From contig VMTK01000057.1 in the NCBI GenBank assembly GCA_013791585.1, positions 1-48,770 on the forward strand: a stretch of 48,770 bases of DNA. The letters run 5' to 3'. The notes below the pieces were generated by a model. It was not told where the DNA came from, ran no database searches, and saw only the letters and a list, made by a program, of their open reading frames with translations. This DNA comes from Candidatus Falkowiibacteriota bacterium (GTDB taxonomy: Bacteria; Patescibacteriota; Patescibacteriia; Patescibacteriales; VMTK01). The translations under genes and the position numbers were made by a program. This document shows, piece by piece, positions 42,001 through 48,722 of the stretch (positions within the stretch are counted from its first letter, which is position 1; each line of letters starts with the position of its first letter).

Positions 42001-42432
42001 CAACCATTAAGGAAATTTGAAATTGGAAATTTGAAATTTGAAATTGGGGATGAATATATAGATTTGATTAAAGATGAGTTAAATGTGAAAATCGTAGAGA
42101 CGCATTGCGATGCGTCTAAAGAAAGTGAATTAAAAGTTGAGCTGGACACAAAATTAACTTCTGAATTAAAGCAAGAGGGAGTGAAGCGGGAATTGGTGCG
42201 GTTTATTAATAATTTGCGCAAAGATGCCGGCATGACTATTCAGGACAGGGCTGTTATTTACTTAGAATGCGAGAACAATGAAATAAAAACAGCGATTAAA
42301 AAATATAAATCAGATATTTTAAACGATACATTGGCGGATGATATTATTGAAGGATTAAAAAATGATGTTGACATTAAAAGAGAAGTGAATATTAATGAAG
42401 AAAAAGTAATTTTAGGGATTAAAAAGATTTAA
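39088..42432 (+). CDS. ileS: Isoleucyl-tRNA synthetase with many inserted repeats
   Basis: It charges tRNA-Ile. HIGH is HYGH in PFATGTPHYGHIVGNVMKD, followed by RRWGWDCHGLPIEN; editing-domain motifs include AWTTTPWTLIGN and GTGVVHIAPAFGEDD; KMSKS is DGKKMSKKLNNYPDP. The pattern is the eukaryote/archaea-like type 2 enzyme. The 1114 residues include about eight insertions: palindromic repeats at 39214-39289, 39818-39852 and 41395-41438; a CAKASEGRPGD repeat at 40348-40387; heptamers at 40703-40810 and 42009-42048; a CGCTACAAATG repeat block at 41623-41745; and a short hairpin at 42098. All keep the frame. The start could be 39088 or the ATG at 39106. Confidence 0.95.
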   Translation: MKDFLSMKTKNKENKKSLSPFPAMEEEVLNFWEKGKIFEKSATSPPAPLLTKERGGRSRDSVKGRGEVKDYVFYDGPPFATGTPHYGHIVGNVMKDVVPRYWTMKGYRVERRWGWDCHGLPIENIVEKEMGSKAKKDIEDLGVDKFNELCRAKVLGYVEEWKKVIRKLGRWADMENSYKTMDLDFMESVWWVFKKLYDKGLIYEGYRSMHICPRCETTLSQSEVAEGYRDIKDLSCIAKFKLITSPQPSPSQGEGDKTYVLAWTTTPWTLIGNVALAVGENIDYVMAGIINNESPQSAGQAGIKEYYILAKDRIENIFKDKEYEIIKELKGKDLIGLEYEPLFDYYAKDKKLENHKNGWKIYSADFVTTEEGTGVVHIAPAFGEDDMNLGKKHNLPFIQHVGMNGVIKKEAKDFIGMNVKPSCAKASEGRPGDDHMKTDIEIIKYLAHKNLLFAKEKYEHSYPHCWRCETPLINYATSSWFVSIEKIKKRMLETAKDINWSPAHIKEGRFGNWLEGARDWSISRQRFWASVMPIWECRSDVGCRMSDVGCRMSDVGCRMSDVGCRMSDVGCRTSDMKCDNIKVIGSVKELEELSGEKITDLHKHTVDKITFKCEKCGGEMRRIPDVLDTWFDSGSMPYAQMHYPFANKKKFENNFPAEFIAEGVDQTRCWFYYLHAIASGITGKPAYKNVIVNGIVLAEDGKKMSKKLNNYPDPMFVFEKYGADALRYYLLTSPVMLAENLNFSEDGVRECLRKTSMLLWNVFKFYELFAPAPSPSPAGAGEGSLAENVLDKWIVARLNQLIAEVTENMDNYNLPKAARPIADFIDDLSTWYLRRSRDRFKGDLKCRATNEQSRLAATNGDHANDAAHANENNEHEQDKQAALQTTHFVLLQLVRVMAPFMPFIAEQIWQKVTGNNFGNKDRSVHLESWPKIKPKIRNLKFEIKILEEMVIVRKIVELGLAKRDEAGIKVRQPLRKFEIGNLKFEIGDEYIDLIKDELNVKIVETHCDASKESELKVELDTKLTSELKQEGVKRELVRFINNLRKDAGMTIQDRAVIYLECENNEIKTAIKKYKSDILNDTLADDIIEGLKNDVDIKREVNINEEKVILGIKKI
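40703..40810 (+). repeat. GATGTCG heptamer array in ileS
   Basis: About fifteen 7-nt units give the repeating peptide SDVGCRM. Three units make 21 nt, so every third unit returns the same codons. Confidence 0.95.
42098..42117 (+). repeat. AGACGCAT-TGCG-ATGCGTCT hairpin in ileS
   Basis: A perfect 8-bp hairpin is translated as ETHCDASK. Confidence 0.75.
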
Positions 42433-42444
42433 GATTGAAGCATT

Positions 42445-42708
42445 ATGAAAATAGAGAAAAAAATTTGGCCGGAATACTTTCAAGCGATTCTTGACAACAG
42501 GAAAAATTTTGAATTTCGTTTAGCTGATTTTGATGTCAAGGAAGGCGATATCCTTGTGTTGCGCGAATTGGATCCCGCGGCTCAAGAATATACCGGCCGC
42601 GAATTGGAAAAAGAAGTTTCTTATGTTTTAAAAACAAAAAATATAAAATTTTGGCCAAAGGAAAAAATAGAAAAATACGGCTATCAAATAATTTCTTTAA
42701 AAAATTAA
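42445..42708 (+). CDS. DUF3850 / ASCH-like domain protein
   Basis: This 87-residue protein (KIWPEYFQAILDNRKNFEFRLADFDVKEGDILVLRE, ending GYQIISLKN) fits the small RNA-binding-like DUF3850/ASCH fold. It starts 12 bases after ileS and is probably co-transcribed. Its role is unknown; ASCH proteins often bind nucleic acids or modified bases. Confidence 0.8.
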   Translation: MKIEKKIWPEYFQAILDNRKNFEFRLADFDVKEGDILVLRELDPAAQEYTGRELEKEVSYVLKTKNIKFWPKEKIEKYGYQIISLKN

Positions 42709-42759
42709 ATATAGGTCTTCAAAATCAAATTGAACATTTGAACGAAAGGAGGGGGAGTT

Positions 42760-43083
42760 ATGAATATATGGCTTAGAAACACTAGCCTGTTAGACGCTAG
42801 AGCGAATTTTCTTAATGGGCATAAAAAGTTTTCGAAAGAAGTGGTAAATGCTTGCGCGGGCATAGAATTTTACGTGTCTCCTTCTTCTAAATTTCAAGGC
42901 ATTGTGTTTATTCACATAAGCCATCTTTGCCAAAAATTAAGAGAGAAAAAATCAGAAGAAGAAGCTAAATGGCTGGAGGAAAATTGCTCCGGAGTAATAA
43001 CATTAAAAACCGCCAGCGTTAATATTTTCTGCGAATCTATTGATTATCAAGACCTTGGAGGTTATTCAGGACGGGGAGCGTAA
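42760..43083 (+). CDS. Hypothetical protein, 107 aa
   Basis: The ATG follows a strong AAAGGAGGGGG site. The sequence (MNIWLRNTSLLDARANFLNG, SKEVVNACAGIEFYVSPSSK, WLEENCSGVITLKTASVNIF) has several Cys and no signal or membrane segment. I do not recognise the family. Confidence 0.6.
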   Translation: MNIWLRNTSLLDARANFLNGHKKFSKEVVNACAGIEFYVSPSSKFQGIVFIHISHLCQKLREKKSEEEAKWLEENCSGVITLKTASVNIFCESIDYQDLGGYSGRGA

Positions 43084-43157
43084 ACATGAATGTGCAAATA
43101 TCGCGGGGGAGAAAAAATTATGAAGACGATTTTAATCTCCCCCGCCCATTTCACTTA

Positions 43158-43207
43158 TTGTCATTGCGGGCTTGCTACGCCCGCCTCTGGAGGGACCCGC
43201 AATCCAG
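43158..43207 (+). repeat. GTCATTGCGGG...CCCGCAATCCAG hairpin repeat
   Basis: An intergenic inverted repeat with arms TTGCGGG and CCCGCAA. The remainder of 43084-43256 holds no evident gene. Confidence 0.65.
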
Positions 43208-43256
43208 GTTTAAAATAAGCAAACACTGTTTCGTAATTTAAAGTATTTATATATAA

Positions 43257-44408
43257 ATGCATAACAAAAAAACAACAGCGTTAATTCTTTTTTCCGGCGG
43301 CTTGGACTCTATGATTGCCGCCAAGGTTTTGCAAGCCCAAGGAATTGAGGTTGCAGGAGTTTGTTGTGTAAGTAATTTTTTTGATTGCGGAAAAGCGAAA
43401 AAAGCCGCGGAGGAAATTAGCATAGATTTAAAAATAATAGACATAAGCGAGGAACTGTTGGAAATCGTAAAAAATCCGCCAAGCGGATACGGCAAGCATT
43501 TGAATCCTTGTGTTGACTGCCATAGTTTGATGGTGAAAAAAGCTGGAAAATACCTCTCCCCGTCTTCGCTTTACTCAGACACCCCTCTCCTAATTAGGAG
43601 AGGGGCTGGGGGTGAGGTATTAGCCACGGGAGAGGTTTTGGGCCAGCGGTCTTTTTCGCAGAATAAAGAAGCTTTGTCCAGAATAGAAAAAATGGCAGGC
43701 GTGGAGATTTTGCGGCCGCTGTCAGCCAAGCTGTTGCCTGAAACAACATATGAAAAGCAAGGATTAGTGAACAGGGGAAGATTGTTAAATATAAAAGGTC
43801 GATCGCGCGAGCGGCAGATGGAATTAGCTGAAAAGCATAAGTTAAAAAATTATTCTTCGCCTGCGGGCGGCTGCATTTTGACTGATCCGGAATTTAGCAA
43901 TAGACTGATGAAAATGCTTGATTATTGGCCGGATTGCGGCGTGAATGACGTGGAACTGCTTAAACACGGAAGAGTTTTTTGGTTAACGCTAAATACGCCA
44001 ATCCGCCAGCTGGCGGACGCCAAGAAACGCCAGAAAGTTTTAATTATTGTCGGGCGGCATAAAGAAGATAATGAGAATTTGGAAAAACTGGCGCGAAAGG
44101 GCGATATTTTATTAGAGTTGAAAGATATGACAGGACCGCTCTCACTTGTGAGAAATTCCAAATTCCAAATTCCAAATAACAAACAAATTCCTCAGCCAGA
44201 GGCTGATCCGCCTCTGGCGGAAAATTCCAAATTCCAAATTCCAAATATTTTAGAAATTAATGTTCCGGAGAAATTAAAAATGAGCGAGTTAAAATTTGGA
44301 GAAGAGAAAAGCGAAGAGGAAATTTTGCGGATTGCAGGGTTATTAACGGGACATTACGCGGTTAAAGCACGAGGGAAGAAAGTGAAGTTGAAGGTCAAAA
44401 GTCTATAA
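43257..44408 (+). CDS. PP-loop protein, ThiI/MnmA-like tRNA thiolation family
   Basis: The N-terminal ATP pyrophosphatase loop is LILFSGGLDSMIAAKVL. It is followed by a CVDCH motif (HLNPCVDCHSLMVKKAGKYL), ATGEVLGQRSFSQN and SPAGGCILTDPEFSNRL. This matches the ThiI-like/AANH group often annotated as tRNA thiouridine synthase. Two repeat insertions are present: a CCTC...GAGG palindrome (43552-43618) between CVDCH and the ATG box, and a TTCCAAA heptamer block (44154-44250). Substrate assignment is uncertain. Confidence 0.8.
   Translation: MHNKKTTALILFSGGLDSMIAAKVLQAQGIEVAGVCCVSNFFDCGKAKKAAEEISIDLKIIDISEELLEIVKNPPSGYGKHLNPCVDCHSLMVKKAGKYLSPSSLYSDTPLLIRRGAGGEVLATGEVLGQRSFSQNKEALSRIEKMAGVEILRPLSAKLLPETTYEKQGLVNRGRLLNIKGRSRERQMELAEKHKLKNYSSPAGGCILTDPEFSNRLMKMLDYWPDCGVNDVELLKHGRVFWLTLNTPIRQLADAKKRQKVLIIVGRHKEDNENLEKLARKGDILLELKDMTGPLSLVRNSKFQIPNNKQIPQPEADPPLAENSKFQIPNILEINVPEKLKMSELKFGEEKSEEEILRIAGLLTGHYAVKARGKKVKLKVKSL
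44154..44250 (+). repeat. TTCCAAA heptamer block in the PP-loop gene
   Basis: Two clusters of 7-nt units are separated by an inverted repeat (CCAGAGGCTGATCCGCCTCTGG). They encode NSKFQIPN twice. Confidence 0.85.
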
Positions 44409-44439
44409 AATTTAAAATTTTTATAATTAATTTTTGCGT

Positions 44440-44535
44440 TACGTGTTACGCGTTATGAGTTATGCGCCATGCGTTATGCGATTTAAATTTATGTTTTATA
44501 ATTCATAATTCATGATTCATAATTCATAATTCAAC
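44440..44535 (+). repeat. GTTATGCG and AATTCAT short tandem repeats
   Basis: The gap before lemA holds degenerate GCGTTATG units and then five or so AATTCAT heptamers. There is no gene. Confidence 0.75.
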
Positions 44536-44539
44536 TCTT

Positions 44540-45106
44540 ATGTCCACGACATTATTAATCATCTTGGGGATTATTGTTGTTATTGCCTTGGCGATAATCG
44601 GCATTTATAATTCTCTTATTCGCTTGAAAAATCGCGTTGATGAAGCATGGAGCGACATTGATGTCCAGCTGAAGCGGCGCTATGATTTAATCCCGAATTT
44701 AATTGAAACAGTAAAGGGCTATGCTTCCCACGAAAGGGAAACTTTGGAAAAAGTTGTTCAGGCGCGCAACGCCGCCATGCAGGCGCAATCCGGCGGGGAC
44801 GCCAAAAAACAAGCCGAAGCCGAGAATATGCTTTCCTCAACTTTAAAGTCCATTTTCGCTTTGTCTGAAAGCTACCCGGACTTAAAAGCAAACACGAATT
44901 TCTTGGAATTGCAGAGAGAACTGTCTGACACGGAAAATAAAATTCAAGCCAGCCACAGATTTTATAACGGCAATGTCCGCGATTTTAACACCAAGCTTCA
45001 AGTATTTCCGACAAACATTATCGCCGACATGCTGAAATTCAAGGCAAGAGAATTTTTTGAGATTGAAGACAAAAAAGAGAAAGAAAATATTAAGGTTAAG
45101 TTTTAA
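44540..45106 (+). CDS. lemA: LemA family protein
   Basis: This 188-residue protein has an N-terminal membrane anchor (LLIILGIIVVIALAIIGIYNSL), then the LemA core RVDEAWSDIDVQLKRRYDLIPNLIETVKGYASHE, a helical bundle and YNGNVRDFNTKLQVFPTNIIA. It is followed by htpX, the usual partner in many bacteria. The role is probably in envelope quality control; the exact function is unknown. Confidence 0.93.
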   Translation: MSTTLLIILGIIVVIALAIIGIYNSLIRLKNRVDEAWSDIDVQLKRRYDLIPNLIETVKGYASHERETLEKVVQARNAAMQAQSGGDAKKQAEAENMLSSTLKSIFALSESYPDLKANTNFLELQRELSDTENKIQASHRFYNGNVRDFNTKLQVFPTNIIADMLKFKAREFFEIEDKKEKENIKVKF

Positions 45107-45164
45107 TTTGCATAACGCGAATTTATAAATAATTAAAGCATTATTATTTATAAAGTATTGTTTA

Positions 45165-45235
45165 GTTAACGAGTTAAAGAGTTAACGCGTTAACGAGTTA
45201 TTGGTTAAGATTTAGTTAATCCGTTAACGGTTATT
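45165..45235 (+). repeat. GAGTTAAC-type octamer tract
   Basis: Degenerate 8-nt GTTAACGA/GTTAACGC units lie between lemA and htpX, related to the tract at 26215-26254. Confidence 0.7.
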
Positions 45236-45300
45236 GGCAGAATAAAAGTTGACAGTTAATTTTATTAAATAATTTTCGTTCAGACTGTCCAAAAAGCACC

Positions 45301-45393
45301 CTTCTACCGAGCTTTAGCTCGGGTTCCAGTGGCTTTAGCCACTAACATTAGCGAAGCTAAAGCTTCAAAACCCGACTTAAAAGTCGGTAGAAG
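45301..45393 (+). repeat. TTCTACCGA...TCGGTAGAA composite hairpin, copy 3
   Basis: Same family as 35418-35510, with inner hairpin GTGGCTTTAGCCAC. The flanking CAGACTGTCCAAAAAGCACC is the inverted copy of 35512-35531. Confidence 0.8.
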
Positions 45394-45420
45394 CAGTTTA
45401 TAGACAGTCTGATATGAGTT

Positions 45421-46374
45421 ATGCGATATATGCCGACCCTTTACACCCACTCCGATTCAAACAAGCGGAAAACATGGCTTTTATTGTCCGTATTTTTCAT
45501 GTCCATAATTTTAATCGGCTATGTTTTTTCTTATGCCATGGAAAGCTCCGCGATTTTATATTTCGCGGTAATTTTTAGCGTTGTTTCAAGTTTTATCAGC
45601 TATTGGTGGAGCGATAAGATTGTTTTAAAAATGAGCAATGCAAAATTGATTAAATTTGAAGAGAATAAAGAATTATATAGAATAGTTGAAAATCTTTGCA
45701 TTACTGCCGGCCTGCCAACGCCGAGAATTTATATTATCCAAGATAGCGCGCCCAACGCTTTTGCCACGGGACGCGACCCGGAGCATGCCGTGGTTGCCGT
45801 CACCAGCGGACTTTTAGAAAAACTGGATCGCAGCGAACTGGAAGGAGTGATCGCCCACGAGCTTTCGCACATTGGCAACCGCGATATTTTACTGGCTACT
45901 TTGGTTACAGTTTTGGTCGGCGTTGTAGTTTTATTGGCTGATTTTTTCAGGCGCTGGACTTTTTTTGGCAGCCATAGGCGCAGAAGCGACAGCAAGGGCG
46001 GAGGGCAATTACAGCTGATTATGCTTATTCTTGCTATTGTTTTATCAATATTAGCGCCGATATTCGCTTATTTAATGCAGTTTGCAATTTCCCGCAAGCG
46101 CGAGTTTGCGGCAGACGCGGACGGCGCTTTATTGACTCGCTATCCGGAAGGACTGGCCATGGCATTGGAGAAAATATCAGCTGACCCGGAGCCGCTGGAA
46201 GCGGCGAATAGGGCTACGGCGCATTTGTATATATCTTCGCCTTTTAAGAAACACACCCCTTACCCCTCTCAAGAGGGGAATAAAAAGAAAGGATTTTTTG
46301 CCCGCGCGATGATGACGCATCCGCCAATGGAAGAGAGGGTTGCGGCGCTGAGGGGGATGGATGTTAAGAAGTAA
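45421..46374 (+). CDS. htpX: HtpX-like M48 membrane metalloprotease
   Basis: The 317-residue protein has two N-terminal membrane segments, the zinc motif HELSH in LEGVIAHELSHIGNRD, two further membrane segments (LLATLVTVLVGVVVLLADFF; LIMLILAIVLSILAPIFAYLM) and the third-ligand region RKREFAADADGALLTRYPEG. It degrades damaged membrane proteins in model species. A short palindromic insert adds HTPYPSQEGN near the end. The start may be 45421 or the ATG at 45430. Confidence 0.93.
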   Translation: MRYMPTLYTHSDSNKRKTWLLLSVFFMSIILIGYVFSYAMESSAILYFAVIFSVVSSFISYWWSDKIVLKMSNAKLIKFEENKELYRIVENLCITAGLPTPRIYIIQDSAPNAFATGRDPEHAVVAVTSGLLEKLDRSELEGVIAHELSHIGNRDILLATLVTVLVGVVVLLADFFRRWTFFGSHRRRSDSKGGGQLQLIMLILAIVLSILAPIFAYLMQFAISRKREFAADADGALLTRYPEGLAMALEKISADPEPLEAANRATAHLYISSPFKKHTPYPSQEGNKKKGFFARAMMTHPPMEERVAALRGMDVKK

Positions 46375-46407
46375 GAATTTAGAAGTAAGAAGTAAGAATT
46401 ATGAATA

Positions 46408-46530
46408 ATGAAAAATTTAAAATTATCAAAAAGAGAATTTAGAAGAGTGAAGGCATGGAAGCGGGTTATTGATTTTACAGAGATTAAAAAAGGCGGAGTA
46501 AGTGTTGATAAAATTTTAAATTGTTTATAA
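46408..46530 (+). CDS. Possible small protein (40 aa)
   Basis: The frame MKNLKLSKREFRRVKAWKRV and onward, ending VDKILNCL, is basic and follows GAATTATGAATAATG without a clear ribosome-binding site. It could be a gene remnant. No family recognised. Confidence 0.35.
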   Translation: MKNLKLSKREFRRVKAWKRVIDFTEIKKGGVSVDKILNCL

Positions 46531-46540
46531 TTTTAAAAAT

Positions 46541-47149
46541 ATGTCAAAAAGGATTTGTGTTTTTGGAGATAGTATAACTTGGGGAGCTTTTGATGATGAA
46601 AGAGGCGGCTGGACAACTAGATTAAAAATATATATAGAATCAATATACAGCAGAAAATATTCTATTTATAATTTTGGAGTTGATGGCGACACAACAAAAT
46701 TACTGTTTCAAAGACTTAATAAAAAACTTCAATCAATATGCCCCAAAATTGTAATAATTGCCGAGGGGATAAACGATTCTTTATTTTATCAAAACATACA
46801 AGAAAATTATATTGACATTAACGATTTCAAAAATAATTTAACTAAAATATTAACAGTTATTAAAAAATTTACCCCCAAAGTTATTTTTATTGGATTGACG
46901 AAAGTTGAAGAATTTAAAGTTAATCCGTTCTTGGGCAGTGAGACTGGTAAATGTTATGATAATGAAAATATCAAAAAATACGACTTAGCGATTAAAAATT
47001 TTTGCAAAGAAAATAATTTGCCATTTATTGAAATGTTTGATTTATTGAAAGATGAAGATTTGGAAGACGGTTTGCATCCAAATGCGCAAGGGCATGAGAA
47101 AATGTTTCAGAGGGTTAAAGATTTTTTGGTAGAGAATAAGATTATTTAA
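46541..47149 (+). CDS. SGNH/GDSL hydrolase
   Basis: The 202-residue protein has block I FGDSITWG (nucleophile Ser), the block III-like GINDS and block V DGLHPNAQGHEKM with the catalytic Asp and His. There is no signal peptide, so it is probably cytoplasmic. The family cleaves ester bonds in lipids or acylated sugars; the substrate here is unknown. Confidence 0.9.
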   Translation: MSKRICVFGDSITWGAFDDERGGWTTRLKIYIESIYSRKYSIYNFGVDGDTTKLLFQRLNKKLQSICPKIVIIAEGINDSLFYQNIQENYIDINDFKNNLTKILTVIKKFTPKVIFIGLTKVEEFKVNPFLGSETGKCYDNENIKKYDLAIKNFCKENNLPFIEMFDLLKDEDLEDGLHPNAQGHEKMFQRVKDFLVENKII

Positions 47150-47171
47150 AACAGAAGTATAACTGAGAAGA

Positions 47172-47222
47172 TTGTTTTATTTATAGTAATATGATACTAT
47201 ATACATAGTAAATATTTACTAT
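47172..47222 (+). promoter_or_regulatory. Promoter with two operator palindromes before the NT-HEPN pair
   Basis: TTGTTT (47172-47177), 17-base spacer, TACTAT (47195-47200) with upstream TGA. ATAGTA...TACTAT (47183-47200) overlaps the -10, and the perfect 18-bp palindrome ATAGTAAATATTTACTAT lies at 47205-47222. The shared half-site suggests a dimeric repressor, probably the winged-helix domain of the next gene. Confidence 0.65.
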
Positions 47223-47232
47223 AATAAATTTT

Positions 47233-47778
47233 ATGTTTAGTCTAAAGTCGCAAATAGCAATAAAAATATTAGGTTTTTATTTTTTAAATAATAATGCCAA
47301 AAAATATCTTAACGAACTGTCAAGAATTCTTAATGCTGATGCCGGCAATTTGGATAAAAAACTGAAAGAATTGGAAAAAGAAGGAATTTTATTATCTGAA
47401 ACAGCAGGAAAAGAGAGATATTATTTTTTAAATAAAAAATACCCTTTACTTAAAGAAACAAAAAAAATATACGAATTAAAATATGGGCTGGAAGTTAATC
47501 TTTTAAGAGCGTTAAAAAATTCTAAAGAGATAAAAGAAGCGTATATTTTCGGATCTTACGCAAAAGGTAATTTTGATCCGGGAAGCGATGTGGATATTTT
47601 ACTCATCGGCAGCCATTCTTCCATTGAAGCCAAAAAGAGAATTTTGGAATTGCAAAACCGTCTGAATAGAGAATTTAATATTATTGACTTGACGGAAAAA
47701 GAATACTTAAAACTAAAAAAAGGTAAAGATGATTTTATTAAAAATATTTTTAAAGAAAAAATTATAAAAATTATTTAA
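47233..47778 (+). CDS. Nucleotidyltransferase with N-terminal winged helix (MNT-type)
   Basis: Residues 1-75 resemble an ArsR-like winged helix (YLNELSRILNADAGNLDKKLKELEKEGIL). The rest has the minimal nucleotidyltransferase core AYIFGSYAKGNFDPGSDVDILLIG with the GSY and DVD catalytic boxes. The next gene starts 2 bases later and is HEPN-like, as in MNT-HEPN toxin-antitoxin pairs, where MNT is the antitoxin that modifies the HEPN toxin. The fused DNA-binding domain and upstream palindromes suggest autoregulation. Confidence 0.88.
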   Translation: MFSLKSQIAIKILGFYFLNNNAKKYLNELSRILNADAGNLDKKLKELEKEGILLSETAGKERYYFLNKKYPLLKETKKIYELKYGLEVNLLRALKNSKEIKEAYIFGSYAKGNFDPGSDVDILLIGSHSSIEAKKRILELQNRLNREFNIIDLTEKEYLKLKKGKDDFIKNIFKEKIIKII

Positions 47779-47780
47779 GT

Positions 47781-48182
47781 ATGTTTGAAAAATTCGCATT
47801 TTCCGAGAATCAAATAAAAAATTATTATAATTCCTCAACCAGAGATTTTAAAATTGCTTTAGAGTCAGATGTTCCGGAGGTAATATTTAAGTTTTGCTAT
47901 GACGCGCTAATGAAAGCGGCGATTGCCGTTTGCGCGAGAAACAAGTTAAGAGTAAAATCACGGCAAGGCCATCACATAGAATTATTAAAGAAGTTATCTG
48001 AAATTTTAGGCAATGAAGATATTAATCTTATTGGCAATGAGATGAGATCAAAGAGAAATTTTGATCTTTACAGCGGCGGAACATTAATTTCAGAAAAAGA
48101 GGCGCGGGCATATCTGTCTTGGCTCAAGATTGTATTTAAGCAAGTTGATTATTATTTAACAAAAAATCTTAAAATGTTTTAG
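47781..48182 (+). CDS. HEPN-domain protein, partner of the nucleotidyltransferase
   Basis: This 133-residue helical protein (VIFKFCYDALMKAAIAVCARNKLRVKSRQGHH...MRSKRNFDLYSGG) fits the HEPN family. The region of the usual R-x4-6-H RNase motif reads RSKRNFDLY with no His, so it may be a non-nucleolytic or divergent member. It is tightly coupled to the preceding gene. Confidence 0.8.
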   Translation: MFEKFAFSENQIKNYYNSSTRDFKIALESDVPEVIFKFCYDALMKAAIAVCARNKLRVKSRQGHHIELLKKLSEILGNEDINLIGNEMRSKRNFDLYSGGTLISEKEARAYLSWLKIVFKQVDYYLTKNLKMF

Positions 48183-48214
48183 ATAAATTTAATCGTGTTT
48201 ATTAATAATACACA

Positions 48215-48262
48215 TTGCCAATGTTGATAATTTTAATTTTTATACGTTGCCAATGTTGATAA
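48215..48262 (+). repeat. Two direct repeats TTGCCAATGTTGATAA
   Basis: Copies at 48215-48230 and 48247-48262 precede the DUF5661 gene, the second ending 4 bases before its ATG. They may be an operator or a duplicated leader. Confidence 0.7.
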
Positions 48263-48266
48263 AATT

Positions 48267-48539
48267 ATGTCAACAAAAGAAAAATTTACAACTGAGCAAG
48301 CAAAACAAATCGGCGAAGAGCTGGGAATTGATTGGAAAAAGTTTAATGTTGAGCAATTTAGAATGGGCATGGATGTGGAATTGGAGCATGGCTTGGTTGA
48401 TCCGCATACCAATGTTACCAATGACGATTCGCTGACCACAGGCAAAATCGCCTTGGCTCATCTGAATGAATTTCCGGATTATTACACCAGGCTGGAAGCA
48501 ATGGAAAAAGAAGCGGAAGCGTTTTGGGAAGGGAAGTGA
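48267..48539 (+). CDS. DUF5661 family protein
   Basis: This 90-residue protein (FTTEQAKQIGEELGIDWKKF, FRMGMDVELEHGLVDPHTNV, TGKIALAHLNEFPDYYTRLEAME) matches DUF5661, a small protein common in CPR genomes. Function is unknown. A tandem repeat follows the stop codon. Confidence 0.85.
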   Translation: MSTKEKFTTEQAKQIGEELGIDWKKFNVEQFRMGMDVELEHGLVDPHTNVTNDDSLTTGKIALAHLNEFPDYYTRLEAMEKEAEAFWEGK

Positions 48540-48540
48540 G

Positions 48541-48650
48541 AAGGCAGAAGTAAGAAGTAAGAAGTAAGAAGTAAGAAGTAAGAAGTAAGAAGTAAGAAGT
48601 AAGAAGTAAGAAGGCAGAAGTAAGAAGGCAGAAGTAAGAAGTAAGAATTA
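48541..48650 (+). repeat. AAGTAAGA octamer array
   Basis: About ten 8-nt units with interspersed GGCAGAAG variants; a shorter copy lies at 46375-46400. No gene. Confidence 0.9.
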
Positions 48651-48722
48651 TAAAAAATTTTAATAATGCGCGTTGCGCGTTGCCTGCTGTCAGGCAAGTG
48701 CGTTGCGCGCTATGCGAAGAAT

